This document shows, piece after piece, positions 9,221-17,635 of a DNA stretch of 64,000 bases. The notes below the pieces were generated by a model. It was not told the DNA's origin, ran no database searches, and worked only from the letters and a program-made list of their open reading frames with translations. The translations under genes and the position numbers were made by a program. Within the stretch, counting starts at the first letter, position 1; each line of letters starts with the position of its first letter. The stretch spans positions 310,001-374,000 of the forward strand of contig JAHHHN010000006.1 of the NCBI GenBank assembly GCA_019359325.1, given 5' to 3'. This DNA comes from Mojavia pulchra JT2-VF2. Lineage in GTDB: Bacteria > Cyanobacteriota > Cyanobacteriia > Cyanobacteriales > Nostocaceae.

Positions 9221-9392
9221 GATGTTTGGCAAATCACCTTGAATATATCATTGCGAGTGGAACGAAGTGAAACGACGCAATCGCAAAGTTTTTGGGATTG
9301 CTACTCTTCTCCTGTCGGAGACGCTACGCGAACGAGAAGCCGCTCCGCGTCTACCCTTCGGTCGCAATGACGGTTATTTAAACGGACATGAT
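9218..9392. mobile_element. Small foldback element inserted in the 21-bp array
   Basis: About 175 non-coding bases that interrupt the array. ATGA is found on both sides (9214-9217 and 9393-9396); removing 179 bases restores both the sequence and the exact 21-base phase with one more unit at 9400. Inside are inverted arms cattgcgag (about 9250) and tcgcaatga (about 9362), plus a copy of the tcggagacgctacgcgaac small repeat (9326-9344) that reappears at 62131. Confidence 0.7.
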
Positions 9393-9487
9393 ATGAGTCT
9401 TTGAGAGAGATGTTGCAGTTCTAATACCAATTCAAATAATGTTTGCGACACATAAATTATTAGTGAGGGCACAATAATGTTGTGCCC

Positions 9488-9546
9488 CTACCCCCTGCTC
9501 CCTGCTCCCTGCTCCCTGCTCCCTCACTCCCTCACTCCCTCACTCC
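9488..9546. repeat. Heptamer tandem repeat (ctccctg / ctccctc), overlapping a gene end
   Basis: Four ctgctcc-type units followed by three cactccct-type units. The run continues into the last codons of the minus-strand NACHT gene, so its C-terminal residues (GVRE) and stop codon are formed by the repeat. Confidence 0.85.
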
Positions 9547-12500
9547 CCACTGTTTCAACTTACTTTGAGCAAACTTACGCAGTTGCTGATCTGGGTCATT
9601 TTCTGCTCTGTCATTTACCAGTGGTAGAGTTTGGGGATGATGAGAATATTGCTTGATAATTATCTCCATTGCTACTTGCCGGGGGTTGGTTTCGATTGTT
9701 CCCAAAATTCCTTCACTACGCTTAAATGGGTCATTGACAGCACAGTTGTAAAATAATTCAAAAATTTCAGGTTCATCTTTGAAGTGACGCGCTAATTCTT
9801 GCACTGCTACTTGGCGTACATCCCACCTCTGATCAGCAATGGCGCAGTCTTTAAGGATACTTATGGTGTCGATGTCATCTTTGAAGTGACGCGTTAATTC
9901 TTGCACTGCTGTTTGTCGCACATTCCCGGACTCATCAGCAGTGGCGCGGTCTTTAAGGATGCGTATGGTATCGGCATCATTTTTAAAACCCCGTGCTAGT
10001 TCTTCGACTGCTACACGTCGCACATCCCATTTATCATCAGCAGTGGCGCGGTTTTTCAGGATGCGTATGGTATCGGCATCATCTTGAAAGTTGCGTGCTA
10101 GTTCTTCGACTGCTGCACGTCGCACATCTGAATCTTCATCAGCGATCGCACAGTTTTTCAAAATGCGTATAGTATCGGTATCATCTTGAAAGTTGCGCGC
10201 TAGTTCTTCGACTGCTGCACGTCGCACATCCCACCTCTGGTCATTAATAGCACGGTCTTTCAGAATACGTATGGTATCGGCGTCATCTTTGAAGTTACGC
10301 GCTAATTCTTCGACTGCTGCACGTCGCACATACTCATTCTCATCAGCAGTGGCGCGTTGTTGCAAGAAGTATATAGTACCGGGGTCATATTTGAGGTTCC
10401 GTGCTAATTCTTCGATGGCGGCGCGTCGCACATCCCATCTTTCATCAGCAGTAGCACGTTGTTGCAAAAAGTATATAGTACTGGGGTCATCTTTGAAGTG
10501 ACGCGCTAATTCTTGCACGGCTGCTTGTCGCACATCCCATTTCTCATCAGCTGTGGCGCGGTCTTTGAGAATTTGTCTGGTGTCGGCGTTATCTTTGAAG
10601 TGACGCGCTAATTCTTGTACTGCTGCAAGTCTGACATATTCATTTTGATCAGCGATCGCACCTTGTTTGAGAATTTGTCTGGTGTCGGCGTCATCTTTGA
10701 AGTGACGTGCTAATTCTTGCACTGCCGCAAGTCTGACATACTCATTTTTATCAGTGGTTGCACGTTGTTTGAGGATGCCTATGGTATCGGCGTCATCTTT
10801 AAAGTTTCGTGCTAATTCTTCGATTGCTGCACGTCGCACATCTGAATCAGAATCGGCAGTGGCACGTTGTTTAAGAATCCCTATGGTATCAGCGTCATGT
10901 TTGAAGTGACGCGCTAATTCTTGCAAAGCTGCACATCGCACATACTCATTCTCATCAGCAGTAGCACGTTGTTTAAGAATCCCTATGGTGTCGATGTCAT
11001 CTTTGAAGTTTCGTGCTAATTCTTCAATTGCTGCACGTCGCACATCTGAATCAGAATCGGCGATCGCGCGGTCTTTGAGAATGGCTATAGTATTGGCATC
11101 ATCTTTAAACCCCCGTGCTAATTCTTCAACTGCTACACGCCGCACATCCCACTTTTCATCAGTGGTGGCGCGGTCTTTGAGAATGGCTATAGTATTGGCA
11201 TCATCTTTAAATCCCCGCGCCAATTCTTGCACGGCTGCACGTCGCACATACTCATTCTCATCTGTGGTGGCGCGTTGTTTGAGAAAAGCTAAAGTTTCGG
11301 GGTGGTCTTTCCAAGTATTGGCAACTGCTGTAATTGCTTGAGTGCGAATTTTTTGAACTAGTTTGGTTTCTTCTTGATCTCGGTAAGGGTCGTAATAGTA
11401 CCAGAGGTCGTATTGAGTCAAATTCTTGAGCTGCTCAAATAATTTAGTAGCTGTTGATGCAATTACCAAGCGGTTTCTCACTTCTGCAAGGCACTTAGCT
11501 ACTAAGAAGAGATTGATAAAGTTTTCCTTTTCACCGTTTTCAGCCATTAAGTATTCTAGAATTTCGCCGACAAATCTTGGTTCAATCATCCCGGCAATTA
11601 AGCGTAATACTTCATGCCAGGACTCATCCCGCCAGTGTTTGCCAAAGATGTCAATTTTGAGATTTTCTAGTGGTAGAGTTTGGGTTTCTTTAAATTGCCA
11701 GACAAGTTCCCAAGCACAGAAATATTCTAAAAATGTCCGATGTACAAAGGCGTAATACTCTGCACCCACAAAACACAAAATAAAGTTGCGAGTCCGCAGT
11801 TGGTTGATCATCACCCGCGCCACTTCTCTGGGTTTGTCAATCTCTATGCTTTTGAGGTAGCTAGTTAAAATCGTTTCTAAATCGCTGGCGCTGATCAAAT
11901 TACCTGCCAAACCTTTGCCGCTGGTTTGCATCCGCGAAGCAACTTGACGCAACATTGCTTGCTTATCTTTATAATCAATGGTTTTCGGATCTAGTCGAGA
12001 ATCCTCGATTAAAGCGCGTTCCACATCCCATTGATGCAACAGTACCCGTGATGCTTGGTTGTAAAGTTCTGGTCTATCTCTAGGCAGTTCTTGGTTACGG
12101 TTGAGAATTGCCATCATTGTTAACAGTAGCGGATTGCCTGCTAGTTCTGCGATCGCTGCTGATGTGTCAATTGCTTTTTGTAGTCGTTCCCGCTTTCTGA
12201 TTTTTTCTACTGCATCGTTGAAGGTTAACTCATGCCAGCGATAATTAAAATCTTGAATTTGTTCTGGCTCTAAATCTTGCAGCATGAAGTGGCGAAATTC
12301 AGCATCTCGTAAGCGTTGCGGTTTGTAGCCGATGACGCGAGAAGTCACAACCACCCGCACCTTGGGATACTCATTAGTAAAACGATGAATTGCTGTAATT
12401 ACATCCTCTCGCTTTCCTTGGTCGAAGACTTCATCTAAGCCATCAAACATGACTAAAGCATTACCAGCATTTAGCTGTTCTTGCAGTTGGTGTTGATTAA

Positions 12501-13572
12501 GATGGCAAATTGAACCAGGACTTTGATGGAAAAATTCTAAAAAATTCTTACAATGTCCCTCATTCTGATTTCGCATATAAGTGCGTAATTCAATCAGAAA
12601 GGGAATTGGCTGAGAAATGACATTGTTGAGTGGTGATTCTGCCCAATTTAACGCTAAGTATTGCAATAAAGTGGATTTTCCTGAACCAGGATCACCCAAG
12701 ATAACTATATATTTATAATTTTGCTGGTCGTTGATTATATCTAAAACTGAGCGAATAGGCTGTTCAAAATAAAGTCTTTTATAATGTTCTAGAGCTTCTA
12801 GGTTAACTTCTCCTAATTGCTTGGCTTCTTTTAGCCGTTTTTGATGTTCTTTGGGTATTTCATGAATTTGTGGCAATAATTCACGAACTTCCCGCACATT
12901 TTGGGAAATAAAAATTCGCCATAACTTTAATTCGTTAGAGACTGAACCTGTAGTATCTAAACTATCTAATTTCAGATTGCTGTAGCGTTCTTTAATTGCT
13001 TCCTGATATTGCTGTAAATCAAAAGCAGGTATAATTCCCCCAAATACTTTAGTATTTTTTTCGATACTTTCGATATTTTGTGAATCTAGTAGAGAACGTA
13101 ATTTATCTGACTCCCGAATAATAGCTTTAACTTTTTTGACATACCGTTTCCCAAGCTGCATCCAGCTAAATTGAGTTGGCAGAGTCAGCAAATCAAGGGA
13201 ATACCAGATATTTTCTAAGGTTTTTGTATCTAGATTTTCGCAGTTGTATTCAAAGGCACTGCCTAGTATGACTTTGACATCTTTATGACTAATAAATTGT
13301 TTTAATGGTTGAATATACTGCTCGATATCACTTTCAGATACTTCGGCATCTTCTAATTCCTGCTGCATCAATTGAAAAAATTCTTTCAGTGCTTTGCCAG
13401 CAGCAATTGCAATATCTTCCTGTTTAAATTGCTGTAAAACATAGCTAGGAATCTTTTTTAATAAATCTTTAGCCCAGTCTTTAGCGGCATCTTTGGCTAA
13501 GTCTTCGAGAATAGGCTTAAAAGCAAACCCGACAGTCTGAGTTACACCCCAAACAATTAACCAGTCCATCAT
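9532..13572 (-). CDS. NACHT-domain NTPase with HEAT-type repeats (NLR-like)
   Basis: 1346 residues. An N-terminal helical region (1-280, no recognised effector enzyme) is followed by a NACHT-type NTPase: Walker A GDPGSGKSTLL (293-303), Walker B with acidic cluster LVMFDGLDEV (373-382), sensor VVVTSR (407-412), and a helical/winged region to about 680. Residues about 757-1266 are fifteen tandem 34-residue HEAT-type repeats with consensus VRRAAVEELARxFKDDADTI, then a degenerate tail. The architecture is that of signal-transduction ATPases of the STAND class; bacterial NACHT proteins include known anti-phage NLRs, where the repeats sense a ligand. Immunity is an inference here. The gene stands alone, 184 bp from its upstream neighbour, with an AT-rich upstream region. 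Alternative: a regulator of differentiation or stress. Confidence 0.9.
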   Translation of the reverse strand: MMDWLIVWGVTQTVGFAFKPILEDLAKDAAKDWAKDLLKKIPSYVLQQFKQEDIAIAAGKALKEFFQLMQQELEDAEVSESDIEQYIQPLKQFISHKDVKVILGSAFEYNCENLDTKTLENIWYSLDLLTLPTQFSWMQLGKRYVKKVKAIIRESDKLRSLLDSQNIESIEKNTKVFGGIIPAFDLQQYQEAIKERYSNLKLDSLDTTGSVSNELKLWRIFISQNVREVRELLPQIHEIPKEHQKRLKEAKQLGEVNLEALEHYKRLYFEQPIRSVLDIINDQQNYKYIVILGDPGSGKSTLLQYLALNWAESPLNNVISQPIPFLIELRTYMRNQNEGHCKNFLEFFHQSPGSICHLNQHQLQEQLNAGNALVMFDGLDEVFDQGKREDVITAIHRFTNEYPKVRVVVTSRVIGYKPQRLRDAEFRHFMLQDLEPEQIQDFNYRWHELTFNDAVEKIRKRERLQKAIDTSAAIAELAGNPLLLTMMAILNRNQELPRDRPELYNQASRVLLHQWDVERALIEDSRLDPKTIDYKDKQAMLRQVASRMQTSGKGLAGNLISASDLETILTSYLKSIEIDKPREVARVMINQLRTRNFILCFVGAEYYAFVHRTFLEYFCAWELVWQFKETQTLPLENLKIDIFGKHWRDESWHEVLRLIAGMIEPRFVGEILEYLMAENGEKENFINLFLVAKCLAEVRNRLVIASTATKLFEQLKNLTQYDLWYYYDPYRDQEETKLVQKIRTQAITAVANTWKDHPETLAFLKQRATTDENEYVRRAAVQELARGFKDDANTIAILKDRATTDEKWDVRRVAVEELARGFKDDANTIAILKDRAIADSDSDVRRAAIEELARNFKDDIDTIGILKQRATADENEYVRCAALQELARHFKHDADTIGILKQRATADSDSDVRRAAIEELARNFKDDADTIGILKQRATTDKNEYVRLAAVQELARHFKDDADTRQILKQGAIADQNEYVRLAAVQELARHFKDNADTRQILKDRATADEKWDVRQAAVQELARHFKDDPSTIYFLQQRATADERWDVRRAAIEELARNLKYDPGTIYFLQQRATADENEYVRRAAVEELARNFKDDADTIRILKDRAINDQRWDVRRAAVEELARNFQDDTDTIRILKNCAIADEDSDVRRAAVEELARNFQDDADTIRILKNRATADDKWDVRRVAVEELARGFKNDADTIRILKDRATADESGNVRQTAVQELTRHFKDDIDTISILKDCAIADQRWDVRQVAVQELARHFKDEPEIFELFYNCAVNDPFKRSEGILGTIETNPRQVAMEIIIKQYSHHPQTLPLVNDRAENDPDQQLRKFAQSKLKQWGVRE
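9775..11304 (-). repeat. 102-bp coding tandem repeats (HEAT units of the NACHT protein)
   Basis: Fifteen in-frame units of 102 bases. Long stretches such as gctgcacgtcgcacat and tagttcttcgactgct recur almost unchanged, so the DNA, not only the protein, is repetitive. One four-residue position per unit switches between three cassettes (NEY, K/RWD and DSD types). Long open frames on the plus strand here are by-products of this periodicity. Confidence 0.85.
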
Positions 13573-13756
13573 AGTACTCGCGCCTAATCATCTCTTGACT
13601 ACGAGTATATCCATCAGCTTCAGATATAGTTATAGAATTTTTAATAATTAAAAAAATATTACATTTAAGGAAAGGCGATCGCTGTTAATTCTATGTATGG
13701 AGAGCAATTTCAAACAATATTAAAACTCAGCAAATCTATCAGTAATAACTATCTTC

Positions 13757-14065
13757 TCAAATATGGGGAAATTCTCGTACTTGATATTCTGCTGATTCTA
13801 CTAACTTATAAGTGTCTCCCAATGCTTGGGCAAATTTATTTTCAATAGCTTCTAAATCTGTTTGGGGTATGGCTTGCCACTGTTCTCGTGATGCCCAACG
13901 AATTATAAAAATAACTTCTGTGGAGTCGTGGGGATTAATCCAAACTTCTTTACCTAGAAAGCCAGGATACTGAGCCAGGGCTGTTGTCCAAATTTCCGCA
14001 TCTTTTTGGATACACTTTTCCCGCATATTGGGAGCAATTTTAAACTTTAACAGTTCGATAACCAC
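13757..14065 (-). CDS. TIGR03792-type conserved cyanobacterial protein
   Basis: About 102 residues beginning MVIELLKFK, with the family segments QKDAEIWTTALAQYPGFLGK, IRWASREQWQAI and a C-terminal YQVREFPHI. I place the start at the GTG at 14065 because the family sequence starts there; an open frame continues 30 residues upstream to 14158 but that part looks unrelated. The fold is likely an antibiotic-biosynthesis-monooxygenase-like dimeric alpha/beta barrel (inferred). Function unknown. It is divergent from the next gene, 141 bp away. Confidence 0.75.
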   Translation of the reverse strand: MVIELLKFKIAPNMREKCIQKDAEIWTTALAQYPGFLGKEVWINPHDSTEVIFIIRWASREQWQAIPQTDLEAIENKFAQALGDTYKLVESAEYQVREFPHI

Positions 14066-14205
14066 TACCTTTAATTCCCTGTTTTTCCCACCCAATTTGC
14101 CAAAATAGAGTTGTAGGCTAGAATAACTACGCTTCCAGCATAGCTTGATTGCGTACATTCCAGAGCAAGGGTCGGTTGATTTAAAAAAAGTAACAGGAAG
14201 GGAAA

Positions 14206-14532
14206 ATGGATAATAACAACAACTGGTTGCAACAGCTAATGATGCTGGGTATTGGCACTACATCTTTGGTAGCAGACAAACTGCGGCAAGTCAGCGATGA
14301 CTTAGTTAAGGATGGTAAGCTCAATCCTGAGCAAGCTAAGGCAGTGATGGACGATATTGTACAGCAGTTGCGATCGGAGCAGGGAACCTGGGAAACCCAA
14401 ATGCAACGGCAAATGCGTAATATGATGCAAGATTTGGGAGTAGCGCGTCAGTCTGAGGTGGACGAACTGCGGGGTAGAATAGACCGATTAGAACGTCAAG
14501 TGCGTGATTTAGAAAATAAGCTTTGGCGTTAA
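14206..14532 (+). CDS. Phasin-like coiled-coil protein
   Basis: 108 residues, almost entirely helical: an amphipathic start (NWLQQLMMLGIGTTSLVADKL), a central region rich in Gln/Met, and a C-terminal coiled coil (EVDELRGRIDRLERQVRDLENKL). This matches small cyanobacterial proteins annotated as phasin-like or granule-associated. Members of the family coat hydrophobic surfaces, but no polymer-synthesis gene lies nearby, so the role is open. Ribosome site GGAAGGGAAA lies close to the ATG. Confidence 0.7.
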   Translation: MDNNNNWLQQLMMLGIGTTSLVADKLRQVSDDLVKDGKLNPEQAKAVMDDIVQQLRSEQGTWETQMQRQMRNMMQDLGVARQSEVDELRGRIDRLERQVRDLENKLWR

Positions 14533-14610
14533 GATAACCTTTGTGATTTAAACTAATTGTGTTCTGTTAGTCATCCTATAACCAGACTACCTAATTAGGG
14601 AGGACTGATT

Positions 14611-15132
14611 TTGAAAGCAATTTTACTCAGCGTGGGGTTCATGCTGTTATGTGTTGTGGTTTTAGTGTTAGCACAAGTTGGTGGTAAACAGGATTCTGCC
14701 ATTGCTGCTAATTCCTCTCAAACCACACCAGCACCCACTACCATCACTGAAAACAAAACCTTAATTGCAAATACTCCTATGTCTGATGCTAATGCTGTAA
14801 CTACTCCCTCTGGACTGAAGTATATCGAGTTACAAGAGGGAACTGGGGCGACTCCTAAAGCTGGACAAAAAGTGACAGTTCACTACACCGGCACATTAGA
14901 GGATGGCACCAAATTTGATAGTTCACGCGATCGCAATCGTCCCTTCGACTTTAAAATCGGCGTTGGACAAGTCATCAAAGGTTGGGACGAAGGACTTAGC
15001 ACTATGAAAGTAGGCGGTCGTCGTCAGCTAATTATTCCCCCAGAGTTAGGTTATGGCTCCCGTGGCGCTGGTGGCGTAATTCCACCCAACGCCACACTGC
15101 TTTTCGATGTGGAATTGCTCGACGTTAAGTAG
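14611..15132 (+). CDS. FKBP-type peptidyl-prolyl cis-trans isomerase, exported
   Basis: 173 residues: an N-terminal hydrophobic signal/anchor ([21 protein letters not shown]), a Thr/Pro/Ala-rich linker, and a complete C-terminal FKBP domain (about 68-173) with [18 protein letters not shown], the [18 protein letters not shown] segment, and [11 protein letters not shown]...[14 protein letters not shown]. It would speed proline isomerisation during protein folding in the periplasm or thylakoid lumen. The start is TTG, supported by a strong AGGGAGGA ribosome site. It follows the phasin-like gene by 78 bp on the same strand. Confidence 0.93.
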   Translation: MKAILLSVGFMLLCVVVLVLAQVGGKQDSAIAANSSQTTPAPTTITENKTLIANTPMSDANAVTTPSGLKYIELQEGTGATPKAGQKVTVHYTGTLEDGTKFDSSRDRNRPFDFKIGVGQVIKGWDEGLSTMKVGGRRQLIIPPELGYGSRGAGGVIPPNATLLFDVELLDVK

Positions 15133-15146
15133 CAATTACTATTGCT

Positions 15147-15266
15147 CAGTTATCAGTTATCAAGTTTAAAAACGGTCTCCAAGCTATTAATTTGATTGAT
15201 GAAAAAAAAGTTTTTCTGTTCAATCTCATAACTAAAGTTAGACTATTCAATTGATAACTGATACTG
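15147..15266. repeat. Spaced inverted repeat between convergent genes
   Basis: CAGTTATCAGTTATCAA (15147-15163) and TTGATAACTGATACTG (15251-15266) are near-perfect complements separated by about 90 bases. It sits between the convergent FKBP and dnaB genes and may form a long hairpin or be a relic of a foldback element. Confidence 0.55.
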
Positions 15267-15345
15267 ATTTTCACAAACTGCAAATGACACAAAAATTGCA
15301 GAGAATAGCAACACAATAATTCACGAATTATTAAAGATTGCTATA

Positions 15346-16701
15346 TCAATAATTATTTGGTCTAGCTAAATTTTTAAACTTTGTAAATTGCGGATCAAAT
15401 AAAAGTTTAACGGTTCCCGTTGGGCCGTTGCGGTGTTTAGCTACTATAACTTCTGCAATGCCGCGATCGGGAGTGTCCTGATTGTAGTAGTCATCGCGGT
15501 ACAACATAATTACCAAATCTGCATCCTGTTCAATTGAACCTGATTCTCTCAAATCTGACAACATCGGACGTTTATTAGTACGAGCTTCCACTCCTCGGCT
15601 TAACTGAGATAAAGCAATAACTGGTACAGATAATTCACGAGCTAAACCTTTAAGAGAACGCGTAATTTTGGATAATTCTTGTACGCGGTTATCGCCTCCC
15701 CCTTCCATCAATTGCAAGTAATCTATCACTATTAATCCTAATTCCAAGCCTTGTTCTGCTTGCAATCGCCTTGCCTGACTACGCATTTGTGTAACTGTAA
15801 TATTCGGCGTGTCATCAATAAAAATTGGCATCTCTGAAAGCATACCAATAGCACGGCTTAAAGGTTCCCATTGCGCTTGACTGAGACGACCACTCCGCAA
15901 ATAACCACTTTCAATTCCGGCTTCGCTAGCTAATAGACGTTGTACCAGCTGTTCTTTAGACATTTCTAAACTGAAAACAGCAACCGGAAATTTATGCGAA
16001 GCTGCAATATTGTAAGCAAGGTTTAAGCAGAAGGCTGTTTTTCCCATTGATGGCCTGCCAGCGACAATAATTAAATCAGAACGCTGGAATCCCGAAGTCA
16101 TGGCATCTAAATCGTAAAAGCTGCACGTAATACCGGGTAGGGCAATACCTTGATTGCGCTCCTCAATATCTTGGAAATTACTAATTAGGGTGTCGCTAAT
16201 GTGAACCAAACCTGATTGAGGACGTTCTTGAGTGACACCGAATACTTTTTGCTCTGCCTGATCTAAAACTATTGGTAACTCGGTTTCGGTTTCGTAACCA
16301 AGATGCACAATTTCATTGCCAGCTTTAATTAACTGTCGCCGCAGGTATTTTTCCATTACTAACCCTGCTAAGGCGTCAATGTTGACTGCTGACACTGTGC
16401 GATCCACAAGAGTAGCTAATTTATTTCTGCCGCCAATGCGAGCTAGGATATCGTTATCAGCTAGCCAACTTGTAACCGAGAGCAAATCTGTAGGTTTACC
16501 TTGAGCATGGAGGCGCAGCGCCGCTTGATAGATATCTTTATGAGCGTTAATATAAAAAGCTTCGGCAATGAGGCGATCGCTAACTCGACCAATCGCTTCT
16601 GGATCTAGTAAAATCCCCCCCAAAATAGCTTCTTCTGCTTCAATGTTTTGGGGTGGTAGGCGATCGCTGCCATCACCTTGAAAATTTAGTTCTTCAGCCA
16701 T
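15346..16701 (-). CDS. dnaB: Replicative DNA helicase DnaB
   Basis: 451 residues, full length. N-terminal DnaB domain (PPQNIEAEEAILGGILLDPEAI), linker helix, RecA-like motor with Walker A AGRPSMGKTAF, Walker B LIVIDYLQLM, the DLRESGSIEQDADLVI loop and the C-terminal arginine-finger region. It unwinds DNA at the replication fork as a hexamer and recruits primase. No intein is present, although several cyanobacterial dnaB genes carry one at the ESG/SIEQ junction. It lies downstream of rplI on the same strand, 200 bp away, a common cyanobacterial pairing. Confidence 0.97.
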   Translation of the reverse strand: MAEELNFQGDGSDRLPPQNIEAEEAILGGILLDPEAIGRVSDRLIAEAFYINAHKDIYQAALRLHAQGKPTDLLSVTSWLADNDILARIGGRNKLATLVDRTVSAVNIDALAGLVMEKYLRRQLIKAGNEIVHLGYETETELPIVLDQAEQKVFGVTQERPQSGLVHISDTLISNFQDIEERNQGIALPGITCSFYDLDAMTSGFQRSDLIIVAGRPSMGKTAFCLNLAYNIAASHKFPVAVFSLEMSKEQLVQRLLASEAGIESGYLRSGRLSQAQWEPLSRAIGMLSEMPIFIDDTPNITVTQMRSQARRLQAEQGLELGLIVIDYLQLMEGGGDNRVQELSKITRSLKGLARELSVPVIALSQLSRGVEARTNKRPMLSDLRESGSIEQDADLVIMLYRDDYYNQDTPDRGIAEVIVAKHRNGPTGTVKLLFDPQFTKFKNLARPNNY

Positions 16702-16839
16702 AGCGATTTTAAACTTGCGATTTTGAATTGGCGATCGGGGTTTCGCTATCTACCCTTATAATCCAAAATCTGCCGCACAAAGCTACTGGGGCTATTTTGT
16801 TAACAAGAATTTTTTTGGTCTTCTTCAAAGAGATTGATC

Positions 16840-16884
16840 ACCACAGATCAACACAGATTGATTACACCTGTATGCATCTGTGGT
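16840..16884. repeat. Hairpin of the dispersed 'accacagat' type
   Basis: ACCACAGAT (16840-16848) and ATCTGTGGT (16876-16884) are perfect complements with an internal 'caacacagat' echo. Related 'tttatctgtggttt' sequence lies near 63085-63098. It is in the rplI-dnaB gap; a T-run is not placed correctly for termination of the minus-strand transcript. Confidence 0.55.
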
Positions 16885-16901
16885 AAAAAACGAAGAAATA
16901 G

Positions 16902-17360
16902 TTAGCTAGCTACGACTTCAATATCGACTTGTGCTGTTACTTCCGAAAACAGCTTAATCTCAGCTTTGTAAGTACCAAGGTGGTTAATATCGGGAATGGT
17001 AATACCACGGCGATCCACTTCTTGACCGGTAGCTGCTTTAATTGCATCTACAATTTCTTGGGTGGTAACTGTACCGAAAATCGCTTCATTTTCACCGACC
17101 TGTTTGGCAATTCTCAAGCTGGTAACTTTTTCTAGAGATGCCTTTTGCTCTAGAGCTTGTTGTCTGAGTTCTAATTGACGTTGACGCTCTTGCTCGCGGC
17201 GGCGTTCTACTTGCTTGAGAATACCGGGAGTAGCATGAGTTGCTAAATTCTTGGGAATCAGATAATTACGAGCATAGCCAGGAGCAACTTCCACTAAGTC
17301 GCCTAATTTTCCCAGCTTGCTAACATCCTGATTTAAAACTAACTGTACGCGTTTCACCAT
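16902..17360 (-). CDS. rplI: 50S ribosomal protein bL9
   Basis: 152 residues beginning [20 protein letters not shown], with the bL9 signature segment [21 protein letters not shown], a long central helix rich in Gln/Arg, and a C-terminal domain ending [15 protein letters not shown]. It bridges the L1 stalk region of the large ribosomal subunit. The start at 17360 fits the conserved N-terminus and has an AGGAAAAACG leader; the frame stays open 33 residues further upstream but that part is not bL9. Confidence 0.96.
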   Translation of the reverse strand: MVKRVQLVLNQDVSKLGKLGDLVEVAPGYARNYLIPKNLATHATPGILKQVERRREQERQRQLELRQQALEQKASLEKVTSLRIAKQVGENEAIFGTVTTQEIVDAIKAATGQEVDRRGITIPDINHLGTYKAEIKLFSEVTAQVDIEVVAS

Positions 17361-17555
17361 TTTCTTTCGTTTTTCCTGTAGAATCTCATTAATTTGGGTT
17401 TCAGCAGGATAGCTCACATATGTGTAGTTATATCCCAAGCTGCTTTGCTTATACCCCAAAGCTTACAGATCCTAGCGAAAGGCAGGGTGCGATCGCAACT
17501 ATTAGCCAAAAAAATCGTGTTTGCTCACAATGACGCGATCGCCCGTATACTGCCA

Positions 17556-17578
17556 AGCCTGTTCTAAAAGAACAGGCT
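17556..17578. repeat. Perfect inverted repeat (agcctgttct)
   Basis: AGCCTGTTCT and AGAACAGGCT form a ten-base perfect stem around AAA in the gap between rplI and the DUF2817 gene. No T-run follows on the minus strand, so it may be a dispersed repeat rather than a terminator. Confidence 0.55.
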
Positions 17579-17600
17579 TCCTCGAGGCTCCACTTTGAGA

Positions 17601-17621
17601 CAACCGCACGGAGTGCGGTTG
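17601..17621. repeat. Perfect inverted repeat (caaccgcac/gtgcggttg)
   Basis: Nine-base arms around GGA just downstream of the minus-strand DUF2817 gene. It could halt its transcription or be one of the small palindromic repeats frequent in these genomes. Confidence 0.55.
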
Positions 17622-17635
17622 GGCAGTAGGGCGCG

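Noticed and set aside
8907-9242. Open frame of 14-residue repeats (MNESLILVNEALRE type)
   Set aside because: It follows only from a tandem DNA unit of 21 bases, has no ribosome site or unique domain, and the related array at 53.8 kb is open on the other strand with different residues.
10193-11341. Plus-strand frames opposite the HEAT repeats (10193-10501 and 10985-11341)
   Set aside because: Periodic by-product of the 102-bp coding repeats of the NACHT gene; no start signals or family match.
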